From contig NC_052393.1 of assembly GCF_009389715.1 (NCBI RefSeq), forward strand, positions 1,984,001 through 2,048,000: a stretch of 64,000 bases of DNA, written 5' to 3'. Each line of letters opens with the position of its first letter. Position 1 is the stretch's first letter. The stretch comes from Phoenix dactylifera (Eukaryota; Streptophyta; Magnoliopsida; Arecales; Arecaceae). Under the pieces are notes generated by a model. It made no database searches. It had not been told where the DNA came from and worked only from the letters and a program-made list of their open reading frames with translations. Positions 24,691-35,290 of the stretch are shown in pieces. The position numbers and the translations under genes were made by a program.

Positions 24691-26465
24691 AAATGGATTC
24701 TAGATGGAGTTGACTCCTGCCATAATTATACAAGCTCATAGTTCGCTAGATCGATATCATCTTAATAGAAGTGTACACACGGGGTCAAGCTAAGAATGAG
24801 TAAGAGAAAGGGAGGCATAACTACCAACCCTCTAATAGAAATATACACCATGTTGTACAATTCGATGATATCTCATGCTTGCTCGACCATATGGCAGATT
24901 ATGGAACAATTGATAGGATCTGAACAAATCTAATAATATATTTATTAAATACATTCCACTTATAATATATTTTTATTTTATTCTTAAAAAACTAATTTAT
25001 TCTTCTATTATATAAATTTATATTTAAATTTTTATTTTCTCCTCTCCACCCGTGGGTATCATTATCGAATCTCTCTACGTTGGATGTATCATTATCAAAT
25101 CTCTATGCGTTGGATGAATCTTTGGTACACTTGGAACCACCGGATCTTCCAAGCATCTAGTCAAACCGGTCTTCAAGTCTGATGCTCTGCTCGTTACTTG
25201 GCCAAAGAATATATCCAGGCTATGTCTGAATCTATGGATCGGGGCAAGATTTGTTTTTAAAACGACACATGGTACGCGGATACGTGTGGGAGTGATAGTG
25301 AAGCATCCAAATTTATTTTTTTTTAAAAAAAAAGTTGACAAAGAGAGAAGGGAACAGCTTCGAGGCTCTCCCACAAAAACTCTCTTGAATGATGCGTAGC
25401 ATAGAAAGTAACCTAGTCGATGGTACTATTTGCTTTCCGAAAGACATAAGTGACCCGGAAAGCTTTAAACCCTAAACCATCTCTTAAACGAGTGTTTCTT
25501 TGGTTCTTGGCAAAAATCTTCTCCAAGTGAAGCGTCGCCCCCCAAGCTTGGGTTCTCTGCGAGTGGTCGCGTGTCTAAAAATAAAGGGTTGGCATGTTCT
25601 TGTCATGACCTCACAAGAAAGAAATCATGGTTCTAATTTTACTTGTAGTAAAGTAGGAATGGAACCGGGGAGAATGAAATAATCTTTTGAAGCTTGATTG
25701 ATTTGATATTACATCTTTTCTTTTTGTTTGCTGCTTCCTTGTCCATCCTTATGTTGATTGCATTTCATAAGATTAATAAACACGGTTGATGGAGATTTGC
25801 CCCATCATCTTTTTTAGAAACAAAATTGATTAAATGCATTAAGTTTGGTAGTTGATGAGATAAGAGTAAATCCACAGGAGGTAGCAGTCACTGGGAGTGA
25901 CTCAATGCCTTTACTAACGCGGTGCAACAAATGGCTGCACAACGTTGTCAACCGGAGGATTAGGATTCCGACCTCCACAAAGAATGGCAGCTCAGACCTC
26001 TTTGTTTTCGTTTTGTTCAATGGCCACTACTTGGAACCACTCACAATGTTATGCTTTGTTTCACTGTATTTTATAAGAAAAATGCTTGTCACCAAACAGG
26101 ATCTACTATATGAAAATTTTGGACGAATCATTCTATCCAGTTTTGCAATATTTTATTTTTAAATTTTTATTAATATCTTTATTTCTGTTTAATATAAATC
26201 AGCCGATTTATTTTTTAAAAAAGAAAATTGCTTGTTGGATTTTAAACAATGAGTGCCACTTGAAATTCCACTTGATCATTGGATGACAGTATGTCTAAAG
26301 GATTATCAGAGGGCTTCAAATACACATGTTTGTTTAATGAACGTGAACGTGTAAAACATAAAGGGAAGAGGTGAGACCAACATCAAGCCAAAAAAGAGAA
26401 GAAAAAAAATTTATTACTGATATACGTGATAGAAATTAGAAGGTATCATCCTTGAATGGTTAGGA
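24691..26465. other. Intergenic, nothing recognised
   Basis: Short ORFs only (60-105 codons), with no domain, splice chain or repeat structure I could identify. Confidence 0.4.
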
Positions 26466-26529
26466 ATTTGTGAACAAAGACATGGGCGCATACGTGCATA
26501 GATGTATGAGAGTACATATAAGAATAAAA

Positions 26530-26850
26530 ATTGAAGACAACTCTATTGGATGGATCCTGCAGGGGTCCGAAGGGGTCAGTGATTACCATCCGCTGCTGAG
26601 AGATATCCAGACTATGGTTTGTGGTGAGATAGTGCTCCAAGCGAAGCACGTATTTAGAGAGGCTAATGGCGTTGCAGATTGGGTGGTTTTTTTTGTTGCC
26701 GACCACTCGGAGGATCACCTCTAGGTAGAAGAGGCAGAGTTGCCCGACGCACTCCGTGATGTATTGTTTTTTGATTTTCTTAGTTGTATCCATACACGTT
26801 ATGTATGATAATTTTATTTTCAGCTTTAAAAAAAGAAAGAAAAAAGGGGC
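26530..26850 (+). mobile_element. LINE 3' end remnant (RNase H-like tail)
   Basis: Translation gives DYHPLLRDIQTMV then VFREANGVADWVVFFVADH, the C-terminal RNase H-like module of plant LINEs (RVT_3 type, ending H.YRE.N..AD.LA). An A-rich tail follows at about 26826-26846. The upstream catalytic part is missing and I see no clear target duplication. Confidence 0.6.
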
Positions 26851-29742
26851 AGCTCCCTTAGTTTACCTTTTTTTTCACATTTTTAGACAAAAATATCAGG
26901 AAATGCTGCCATCAAGAAATAAATCCTAGTCCTCTTCTAAGAAACTATTTAGATGATTAGATTAAAAATTCTATTAGTCTGATTAATACAACCAATAAAA
27001 TCATAAAATTACAGAATGGATTAGACTTATATTTATAAATAAATAAAAATAATTTTGGAATGGATCGATCTGAATCAAATGATGAGAAAAAAGAAAAAAA
27101 AAAGATAGATTTTCTTCTCCTTATGTATTTAGAAGGATTTAAGGCTTCCATGTTCGTCTACTGCTAGAGTCTTACGTCTTCAATACTTCCCTTCTAATGG
27201 CAAATTCTTTAATTATTGCAAATGCAATCGATTGACACTTTTATTTATTTGCAATCCCCCCCACTCCAAAATAAGAAAAAAATAATAAAGCGTGTCGTGA
27301 TGCACTGGGCAGAGCAACCATCTCTGCTGTAAAGGTGACAAAAACAAGCGTCATTATCGGCTTTCATATAGCTTATAAATTTACTCCCGAGGTACAACAA
27401 TTTGAAAGATTGAAAAAACCAAAAAAGGTCAAAAAAAGAAGAAGATATGTCAACTTTTGAAGGTCAAGCACCGTCCAAGTGCAATGATCTAATAGTCAAT
27501 GTAATAAATAATCTAACCTATAGTTGAGGCATTTGAAGCACGGACGTGAGTCGCCTCGCCACCTACTTTGGTGGCACTGCATGCCAGGTGGGCCATAAGG
27601 TGGATCCAAAGACCCCGTAAATCCTACTGCAAGTGGGATAAAATATTGCAGTTGACGAGAACCATCGGAATTACTCAGTGGGTCACATGAAACCATCAGA
27701 ATTATTCATAGCCCTTGGAGCAAAGTACTCATCTTCCTGTTATATTTTCCCCTTTTCAAAAGCTTATTTTTGATAACTTTTTAAAAGAATATGCATCTTA
27801 GGACAAGCATAAACATAACATTATAAAAAATAAGAATCCAGAAGAATCTACATATTTATTGCAGATTATTTTGGCCATTAGAAGTAAAGCTGGACAAAAT
27901 CTAGAAGAAAAATCTATCACATTAAAAAGCCGACGAGTCGTAAGCCAAATTTCCGAACATATTAATTTAGTCGCATGACGTTCGATTGAGACGATTTTTT
28001 TTTAAAAAAAAAAATCAGATAATTTTTTGAGATCTACAACATGATGTCCTATGTTTTAGAGGTTCGGGATCTGAAAATGGCCGATCAAACCAAAAGTTTT
28101 CTTTTTAGGTACGACTTTAATCGAGCATATTTTTCAATCCGACAAGAATCAAAGAGTGACAGAAGATAAACTTGATATAAAAATCGATATCTACCTTCAG
28201 AATATTTTTAGCTTTTTGAGATTATTTCTATTAGTAAATTCTATTTGAAGAAGAAGAGCCTTATTAGACAAGAGCAAACTTTATTATTATAAATAAAAAT
28301 TATGTACTTTAATTATATGTATATATATATATTTTAAAATTTGAATTAAGTGAATTGGAAAAAAAAAACATCTTTCCAACGAGATCAAATCATCTCTTAT
28401 TAATTTACACCCGCAATCCATGGACTCAAGGGACATCCATTAAATTTCCAGCTCACGCTTAACAGCAAACTAACAACTGCACCGCTGCATGCTGCATTTA
28501 TGGTACTGCCATGCTGATTTAGAGGGCAAGGAGTACTGCAACCGTGCATCGGAGCCGTTCTGTGGACGGAGCCGCCCTGTTAGGCGGCGATGGTTAATGT
28601 CATCCGTTCGTATTCTTTGGGAGCACGGAATAAATCATTGGAGGCTCCTCTAGAAGACTACAGCATGTATCCAATCGTATTTTACGGCTGTTCTTACACC
28701 CTTGTAAGAGTTCGAGCATGCATCGTACTTTAACCGTTCAACACTTCTAGGCTTACAGTGTAATTAATTCTTGTATCCAATAGTGTTTCTTTCTACTGTT
28801 TTTATGCACTATTGTGAAAGGAGGCATTGTAACTTTTTTTTAGGTTTCATGAAAGTGGAATTTTAATATTTTTTTTGTTTCCTTCATCGAATTTATTTGG
28901 GTCATTTTTCCTGATTGGATCATAAAGAGTTACAAGGACTATATTTTAGCTGATAAAATCATTTTTTCCTGATTTTTTTTTTACTATAAACATTGCTTAT
29001 TTTTATCATTGAAGTCATTCTTGCGTCGGCATGTGACTGACCCCATCTCACTAAATTTTAATTAACCACGAGGGGCGTGAGGACTATAAATAACTTTTGA
29101 TCATTTGATAAATTACTGTTCCTATTTGACATTATTTCATCAAAAATATTGCTCACATATATCGTTGAAATCGTTCTTGCATTCAATGAGTCCACTCAGA
29201 CTTCTACTCTTTTCTTCTCTTCTTCTTCTTTTTTTCTCATGGTAGATTTGTTCTTTTACTAATCACTCTTCCACTTGGTTACATACTTGTTTGCCGCACT
29301 GCTCATCTAGTCACCACCACACCCAACCTATTAGGCTATTTATTAGTTACTACTTCTGGGCAGGGCATGAATGAGTTCCATTGATCTAGATAAGTTACTG
29401 GGCAACATAAAAGTACTGAGATAACAAACAATCTCCGCAAACATAGGGTTTAGTCACTTGAGTTAAGTCACATTTTCTTCAGCATGACATTTGATTTAAT
29501 TAGATAGGCACCTCATCGAGAAGTCCAAATTATCTTGGATGTTGGACAAGTGCACAATCGAGATAATTGAATGGCTAGAACTAGTTATAATTTAAATCTT
29601 GATTGCCAAAGAGTTATAGCACATTATTTTGAATTCCCTAATTAGTAAACAATGTCTGAAAAATACAAACTAGATAGACATCTGCTCGTTTGGAACAAGA
29701 GCAATGAGTAAATGCATGAAGATATAATCTAGAATGTGGATA
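26851..29742. other. Gene-poor stretch, no confident feature apart from a dispersed repeat at 26945-27095
   Basis: AT-rich sequence with no ORF resembling a known protein. It contains the inverted partner of the 24525-24690 repeat. Confidence 0.4.
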
Positions 29743-30339
29743 ATAACCTTCTAGTACAACAACATGCTTTTCTTTTTTTAGGCAGTTTACTTATCAAAGA
29801 CGCTGCTAATTTAGTCGTGATAGAAAATTATCGTCATCATCTATGCCACACCAATACAGTCTACCATTGCATCAGCCAAAGAGACTAATCAATAAGTGCG
29901 GTGATGTGACAATTGGTCGATGTAAAAGCTCAGATTGTTTAGCTAAAAATCCGTCAACTCTAGGCAAGGATCAAAGTAGTTGTATAGTCAAGAGTACATG
30001 AAATATGTTAATTCTACAAGCATTGTTAAAAAAACACATATAACCTTCTAGTACAACAGCATGCATGCCTTTCTTTTTTTGGGCAGTTTACTTATCGAAG
30101 ACACAGCTAATTTAGTCGCGATAGAAAATTACTGTCATCATCTATGCCACACCAATACAATCTACCATAGCATTAGCCAAAGAGATTGATCAATAAGTGA
30201 GGTGATGTGACGATCGATCCATGTAGAAGCTTAGATTGTTTAGCTAAAATCCATTGACTCTAGGCAAGGATCAAAGTAGTTGCATGGTCTAGAGTACATG
30301 AAATTTGTTAATTCTACAAGTAGTGTCGAGAAAACACAT
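29743..30339 (+). repeat. Tandem duplication, two units of about 297-300 bp
   Basis: Unit 1 (29743-30039) and unit 2 (30040-30339) both begin ATAACCTTCTAGTACAACA and end AAAACACAT. They share the GGCAGTTTACTTATC, TCATCTATGCCACACCAATA and GGCAAGGATCAAAGTAGTTG stretches. Point differences are scattered, so the duplication is not brand new. No coding potential was seen in either unit. Confidence 0.85.
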
Positions 30340-30931
30340 ATAAAATTGTAATGGCAATTCATGCATAGCAAATATTTAAGTTGATGTATTTGTTTGCAAT
30401 GGAACCAAATTAATGAATGGATGAAGGAATGTGGGTAGGAATTAATGAATGGATGTGACCATAAAATAAAGGATTCATTTATAAACTCTCTCTTTGTTGC
30501 TTTCACGATTCCTTTGTATGATGACGAAACTTTTAGCTAGATCCCTTGAGTGTTGGATGGTTATGTTATATGATTAGGATGTGAGATAATGACCTTCCTC
30601 CTCCTATTTGTCGTATGTCACGTTAGAGTGTAATGTATGCTCACATTTAAAACTACCTACCCATTATTTTCTAAAATACAAAAAAAGGGCATTCACTTTT
30701 CGCCGAGGACCTGCCATGCCATCCCAAAGGAGGAGAACAGCCTAAAGAAAGGGCTGCCGGATTGATGAGCCGTGTGGGGAGCAGGTGAGCTGCCCAATTA
30801 AACTGGGCAAGTAAACAACTGTATCGTTTCTCTCACGGCCAACCAGTAAAGCGCGTGGGCTTTAAGAGGATTGGTCCTCGGCCACAAGGGGGGAGCCACG
30901 GACCGTTGGGTTCATTTAGTGAGCCCCGGCC

Positions 30932-30937
30932 TATAAG
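30932..30937 (+). promoter_or_regulatory. TATA box of the glycine-rich protein gene
   Basis: CTATAAGAGG lies 68 bp upstream of the chosen ATG at 31005. This spacing leaves a short 5' UTR of about 35-45 nt. Confidence 0.5.
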
Positions 30938-31004
30938 AGGAGGGCTCGAACCATCCGGGTCGGGCAGAGGCAATTGGTTAGCAAGTAAACCAAAGCGTAA
31001 GGAT

Positions 31005-31949
31005 ATGGGTAGGGCGAGTGGGTGGGCGGTGCTCTCGGTGCTGCTGCTCTGTTTGAGTGGCCTGGTGGTGAGTGCAGTGGGGAGGGAATTGGGGAGTGGT
31101 GATGGAGAGGAGAAGTTTTTTTGGAAGAAAAAGGGGGTGAAGTTTGGGATCGGTAAGGGAGGAGGTCTAGGTGGTGGATTTGGCAAGGGTGGTGGGCTTG
31201 GCGGTGGAGAAGGCGGTGGGTTTGGTGGCGGCGGCGGTGCTGGTGGAGGTGCGGGAGGGGGAGTTGGCGGAGGTGCCGGCGGAGGTGCAGGTGGTGGGTT
31301 TGGAAAAGGTGGTGGTTTAGGTGGAGGGATTGGAAAGGGTGGTGGTCTTGGCGGTGGTGCCGGTGGAGGTGCGGGTGGTGGATTTGGAAAAGGTGGTGGA
31401 ATAGGTGGCGGAATCGGAAAGGGGGGAGGTGCTGGTGGTGGTTTTGGAAAAGGTGGCGGAATCGGGAAGGGCGGTGGTGCCGGGGGTGGTTTTGGAAAAG
31501 GGGGTGGGATAGGCGGTGGAATCGGAAAAGGTGGTGGACTTGGCGGTGGTGCCGGGGGTGGGTTTGGTAAAGGTGGTGGGCTCGGTGGTGGGATTGGAAA
31601 GGGTGGTGGACTTGGCGGTGGTGCTGGCGGTGGCGCAGGAGGTGGTGCAGGTGGTGGACTTGGAGGAGGTGAGGGCGGTGGAATTGGTTTTGGTGGGGGA
31701 TTCGGCAAGGGTGGGGGAATAGGCGGAGGAGGAGGAGGCGGTGGTGGAGGAGGTTTCGGCGGTGGCGGTGGCGGCGGGGTCGGCGGAGGCTTTGGCAAGG
31801 GTGGCGGGATTGGTGGCGGCTTTGGGAAAGGAGGCGGGATCGGAGGAGGATTTGGAGGAGGCGGTGGAGGTGGCGGAGGGTTTGGAGGAGGTTTTGGAGA
31901 AGGTGGTGGTGCTGGTATAGGTGGAGGGATCATTGGAGGAGCACATTAA
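31005..31949 (+). CDS. Secreted glycine-rich protein (cell-wall GRP type)
   Basis: The first ATG in the open frame is at 31005 and gives 314 residues. The frame is open further upstream, but only with non-ATG codons. Residues 1-26 are a typical signal peptide: basic MGRASG, a hydrophobic AVLSVLLLCLSGLVVSAVG core, and a cleavage site near VSA-VG. A short charged segment (GDGEEKFFWKKKGVKFGIGK) follows. The rest is almost pure glycine in the pattern GGGxGGGxGKGGG, with Phe, Ile, Leu or Ala as spacers. Such proteins are structural components of the cell wall or apoplast. There is no RNA-binding domain and no Cys-rich tail, so it fits class I GRPs. The long proline-rich ORFs on the opposite strand are its shadow. 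AATAAA follows the stop. Confidence 0.85.
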   Translation: MGRASGWAVLSVLLLCLSGLVVSAVGRELGSGDGEEKFFWKKKGVKFGIGKGGGLGGGFGKGGGLGGGEGGGFGGGGGAGGGAGGGVGGGAGGGAGGGFGKGGGLGGGIGKGGGLGGGAGGGAGGGFGKGGGIGGGIGKGGGAGGGFGKGGGIGKGGGAGGGFGKGGGIGGGIGKGGGLGGGAGGGFGKGGGLGGGIGKGGGLGGGAGGGAGGGAGGGLGGGEGGGIGFGGGFGKGGGIGGGGGGGGGGGFGGGGGGGVGGGFGKGGGIGGGFGKGGGIGGGFGGGGGGGGGFGGGFGEGGGAGIGGGIIGGAH

Positions 31950-34223
31950 AGTGGGCAGTACGTACGTTGCATGGCCAACTTAATCTGGTCCCTTTATCAT
32001 TGTTAAGTCGCTATGGTGTCGTCCGACTCTGTCTTCTTTCTTACCCTTTTTTTTTTTTTTTCCTTGAAGGAAATGTCGTATGTTTCTAATAAAATAATAT
32101 TCGTTAACGAGTAAATGCTATACAGTGATGTTTCGGAGCATTCATATAAAAAAAACCCCTGTTTCAGCAGTAAATTTAATCTCTTCAGCCTCTGACTGGC
32201 CAATTAACTTGCTCGATTTCGGTTTCTATTTCAAGAACTCCACCTCGCTGCCATATATTACTCTTGGTATAAAAGTATGTGCGATTGGGGTGCCCGATTC
32301 GCACCGTAGATGCTGTACAATATTTAATGATCATCGTAAAAAATGAACGACTATCAAACAACAGAGGATTCTAGGTCGGTCGGCATGAGCAACACCTCCC
32401 ATTCCCATGCATGGGGATGGATAATTATAAAAGCATTAAATATGAATGACTGGGTAGGACTAAATCTTTGATTGACTTTGCTGGATCGATTTACGATGTT
32501 TTGGTTGTTTGTCGAATGGAGTTGTGTGAATTTGCATTTTATGATAATTATAATTTTTTATTTTTACATTTATTATATTTATACTTAATATATAGTTTGT
32601 AAAATCTAGATCTAACAGGTGGATGCCTCTAAAATTTTCTGTTGCATGAAATTAGCATAAAGAGTTTTGTCGTTTGAGCCAACCTATTCATAGTCCAAGT
32701 TAGGCCATAGAACTACAACTGATGCACTCTCCAAAAAGAAAAATTCTCGCACATGAATTGATTTGAATTTTGATGATAAATTGCCAGAGCTATCATAATT
32801 CTATATACAAACATGAAAATCCTCATCCACATCATCAATATTAAGGAATCATGTTTGCGGTATTGGACAAGTAGAACTCAGAATTAGCAAATAATATACT
32901 GGCATTCTCGATCTTTGTGACAATGGGCAAAAAAGTAAGAACAAAGCCCAATTAGAAATGACACTTGTGCCGAATGCCGATCAGGAATTAAGGATGCTCA
33001 TTATCAGATACCAGTTGGAAAGAAAGCTTGACGTCTGTCACTCATTGGGAAGGGATGCTCATGGTGGGGTGGTAAAGTAAGAAAAAAAACTCTAGCCACT
33101 CAATCTCAGAGAGATGAAAGACTTCGAAGAGATCGGAAAGTTGCAAAAGTGAAAGAAGAGCCTTATTTTCTTATAGGAATAATTTTGTCTTTTTACAATA
33201 GATAAATGATTTTACTAGCGTTGTCAATTTAACTAGGCGTAACTATAGATTTTACAAAATATTGGATGTAAGTAAAATAAACATAGATTTTACGATAGTT
33301 TTCGTAAAGTTATTTTAGTCATTTTAAATTTTTTTTCTGACATGGCACTTGTGTTCCATTAAAAGTTAACGGTTTAATTAATGTTCTCTTATGTTATAGG
33401 CTAAAGTATTAGATAAAATTTAATCTCAAAGGGGCAAGCGTATGTTTTTTCTATTATTGGGTGTAAGAGTAATTTGTCCTTAATCTCAGCGAGATTTTTA
33501 TAATTTACTCAAAGAAGCATCCGTTAACAACTTGTCAGCAGTCTAGTTGCAATCAATATTGGATGGTGATGTCATTTCACCGATAGAACGAAATTTTTTG
33601 CAGTGCAATTTTTGCAATACAAAATACAGTACTATTGTGGATAGCTGCCACATCTTTCATGTTGTAAATACGCAGCTCTCCTTTATCTATTTAGTGCAAT
33701 AAAACAACATGCTCTTATTGCATCAATCACTATTGCTATATGAGATTGCATGTCGTTCTCAGCAGCGAATAGGGGACCAAACCATGGAAGTACAATATTA
33801 AAAAATAGGATTTAATCTTAATATTCAATCTATTGATAGAGTGCTTGATGTATCCAGAGAAACATTAAAGGGCATTGGCCCTAGCCGTTTATCTAAAGCT
33901 TTTTCGGTAGAGGGGATAACTTCTGAAGGGCTATACCTTTGTTGTTGAAGGAGTAACCTATTCCGTGGGATAAGTTCCTTTTCGGCAATTGATTGTAGAG
34001 ATGAGTGGAGAGAATAACAAGAACAAATTCGCCTCCTCTTTATTTTCTCGCTTTTTGGAGTGTTTAAAAAGTGAACGTAGACAAAATCGTGACTGAAAGA
34101 ATAAGTTCTTCCTTTCTATGCGATAATTTCATTTAGCCAATTTGATGAATAATTTTATGAGGATATTCATATAATTTGCATATATATATATATATGAATA
34201 TATATATTTGCATGTGTATTCGT
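31950..34223. other. 3' flank and intergenic sequence, nothing further recognised
   Basis: AT-rich, with no domain-bearing ORF. A (TA)n/ATATATGAATATATATAT patch lies near 34180-34210. Confidence 0.4.
32088..32093 (+). terminator. Poly(A) signal of the glycine-rich protein gene
   Basis: A perfect AATAAA lies 139 nt after the stop codon, preceded by a T-rich tract (32047-32062) of the kind seen in plant far-upstream elements. Confidence 0.5.
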
Positions 34224-34535
34224 ACCATTTAACGTTGTTAAAAAATAAATGACTTAAAACTAAAATGATTGAAATACTTTATAGGTAGATATGCAAAAAA
34301 AGAAGTTATAAGGGTACACACGCAAATAACAGCTTTACGAAAGTATTCGTGCAATTTCTTATATTTAGAATGTTATACATTCAAAAAATTCATTAAAAAA
34401 AATTAAATTTTGACCGAAACTTGCATTTGCATGTGTATCCTTATAAAGCTTTTTTTGTACATCTATCTGTAAGAATATTTTAGTTATTTTAAATTTAAAT
34501 TGTTTATTTTTTAGCAGCATTAGATAGTAGGGATA
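34224..34535. repeat. Imperfect inverted repeat, arms about 110 bp (foldback element remnant)
   Basis: The left arm (34224-34333, including AGGTAGATATGCAAAAAAAG) pairs with the reverse complement of 34425-34535 (ACAGATAGATGTACAAAAAAAG...ATAAGGATACACATGCAAAT). The loop is about 90 bp. Weaker symmetry continues outward (GATATTCATATAATTT near 34158 and 34617). It is probably a decayed foldback or MITE, with no target duplication located. Confidence 0.55.
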
Positions 34536-35002
34536 TACATATAAAAAAGAAAAAAATATATACATGCAAAATAAGTAATTTATGAAGATATACATACAAA
34601 TAGTAATTTTATGAAAATATTCATATAATTTTATATATTTTGGAGAGTATACATGAAAAAAAAACTCTAAAATTAATTGAATATATTTATTTTTTAGACT
34701 TATTTAATAAAGCTATTCGATGGCCTCCCTGCGTGTCCGACAAAAACATCCCTCCATATATCCCCTCTATAATACGCACCCTACAAATACACATCATTTG
34801 GCCGACTTTGTAGTGTTAGCGGCAATTCAAGAAAATGTGTAGTAGAAACAGAAAATAGAGTTTTTTTCTAAATTTAATAGGTTGTTAATAGCAGATGCTT
34901 ATGGATTTGATTTTGTAAGAGTTTTAGGTCTGATTTTTTCCCCCTCTCAATGTAACAAAGAAAACAACCACCTCTCTAAGTCTCTATATAACTCGTTATG
35001 CA

Positions 35003-35175
35003 ACTCCTTTTAATCACTAATTTGTACTCTTTTGCATGCACTCTCTCTTTTCAATGCATAACTCTTCTAAGGAATTTTAAAAAAAAGAAGAAACCCTCCT
35101 TTAATCACTAGTTTGCTCTCTTTGGCATGCACTCTCTTTCTTTTCAATGCATAACTCTTCTAAGGTTTTTTTTTT
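35003..35175 (+). repeat. Tandem duplication (about 90 bp) in the promoter or 5' UTR of the PPR gene
   Basis: CTCCTTTTAATCACTA followed by CTCTTTTGCATGCACTCTC and AATGCATAACTCTTCTAAGG occurs twice (about 35003-35095 and 35096-35175). It lies between a TATA-like CTATATAAC at 34984 and the PPR start codon. CT repeats follow at 35202-35230. Confidence 0.75.
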
Positions 35176-35290
35176 TTTAAAGAAAGGAGGAAAAAGTGAT
35201 TGACCTCTCTCTCTCTCTTTCTCTCTCTCTGTGTATGTGTGTGAATGAAAACCCTATAATTCCTTCCCTCCTAATTTGAATTCGAACTCC

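Noticed and set aside
30833..31933. 366-codon proline-rich ORF on the minus strand
   Set aside because: It is the complement of GGN glycine codons of the GRP gene. There is no signal peptide or promoter of its own.
35276..35290. Start of the PPR protein at 35276
   Set aside because: That codon is TTG. The first ATG in frame is at 35291, which is a normal plant start.
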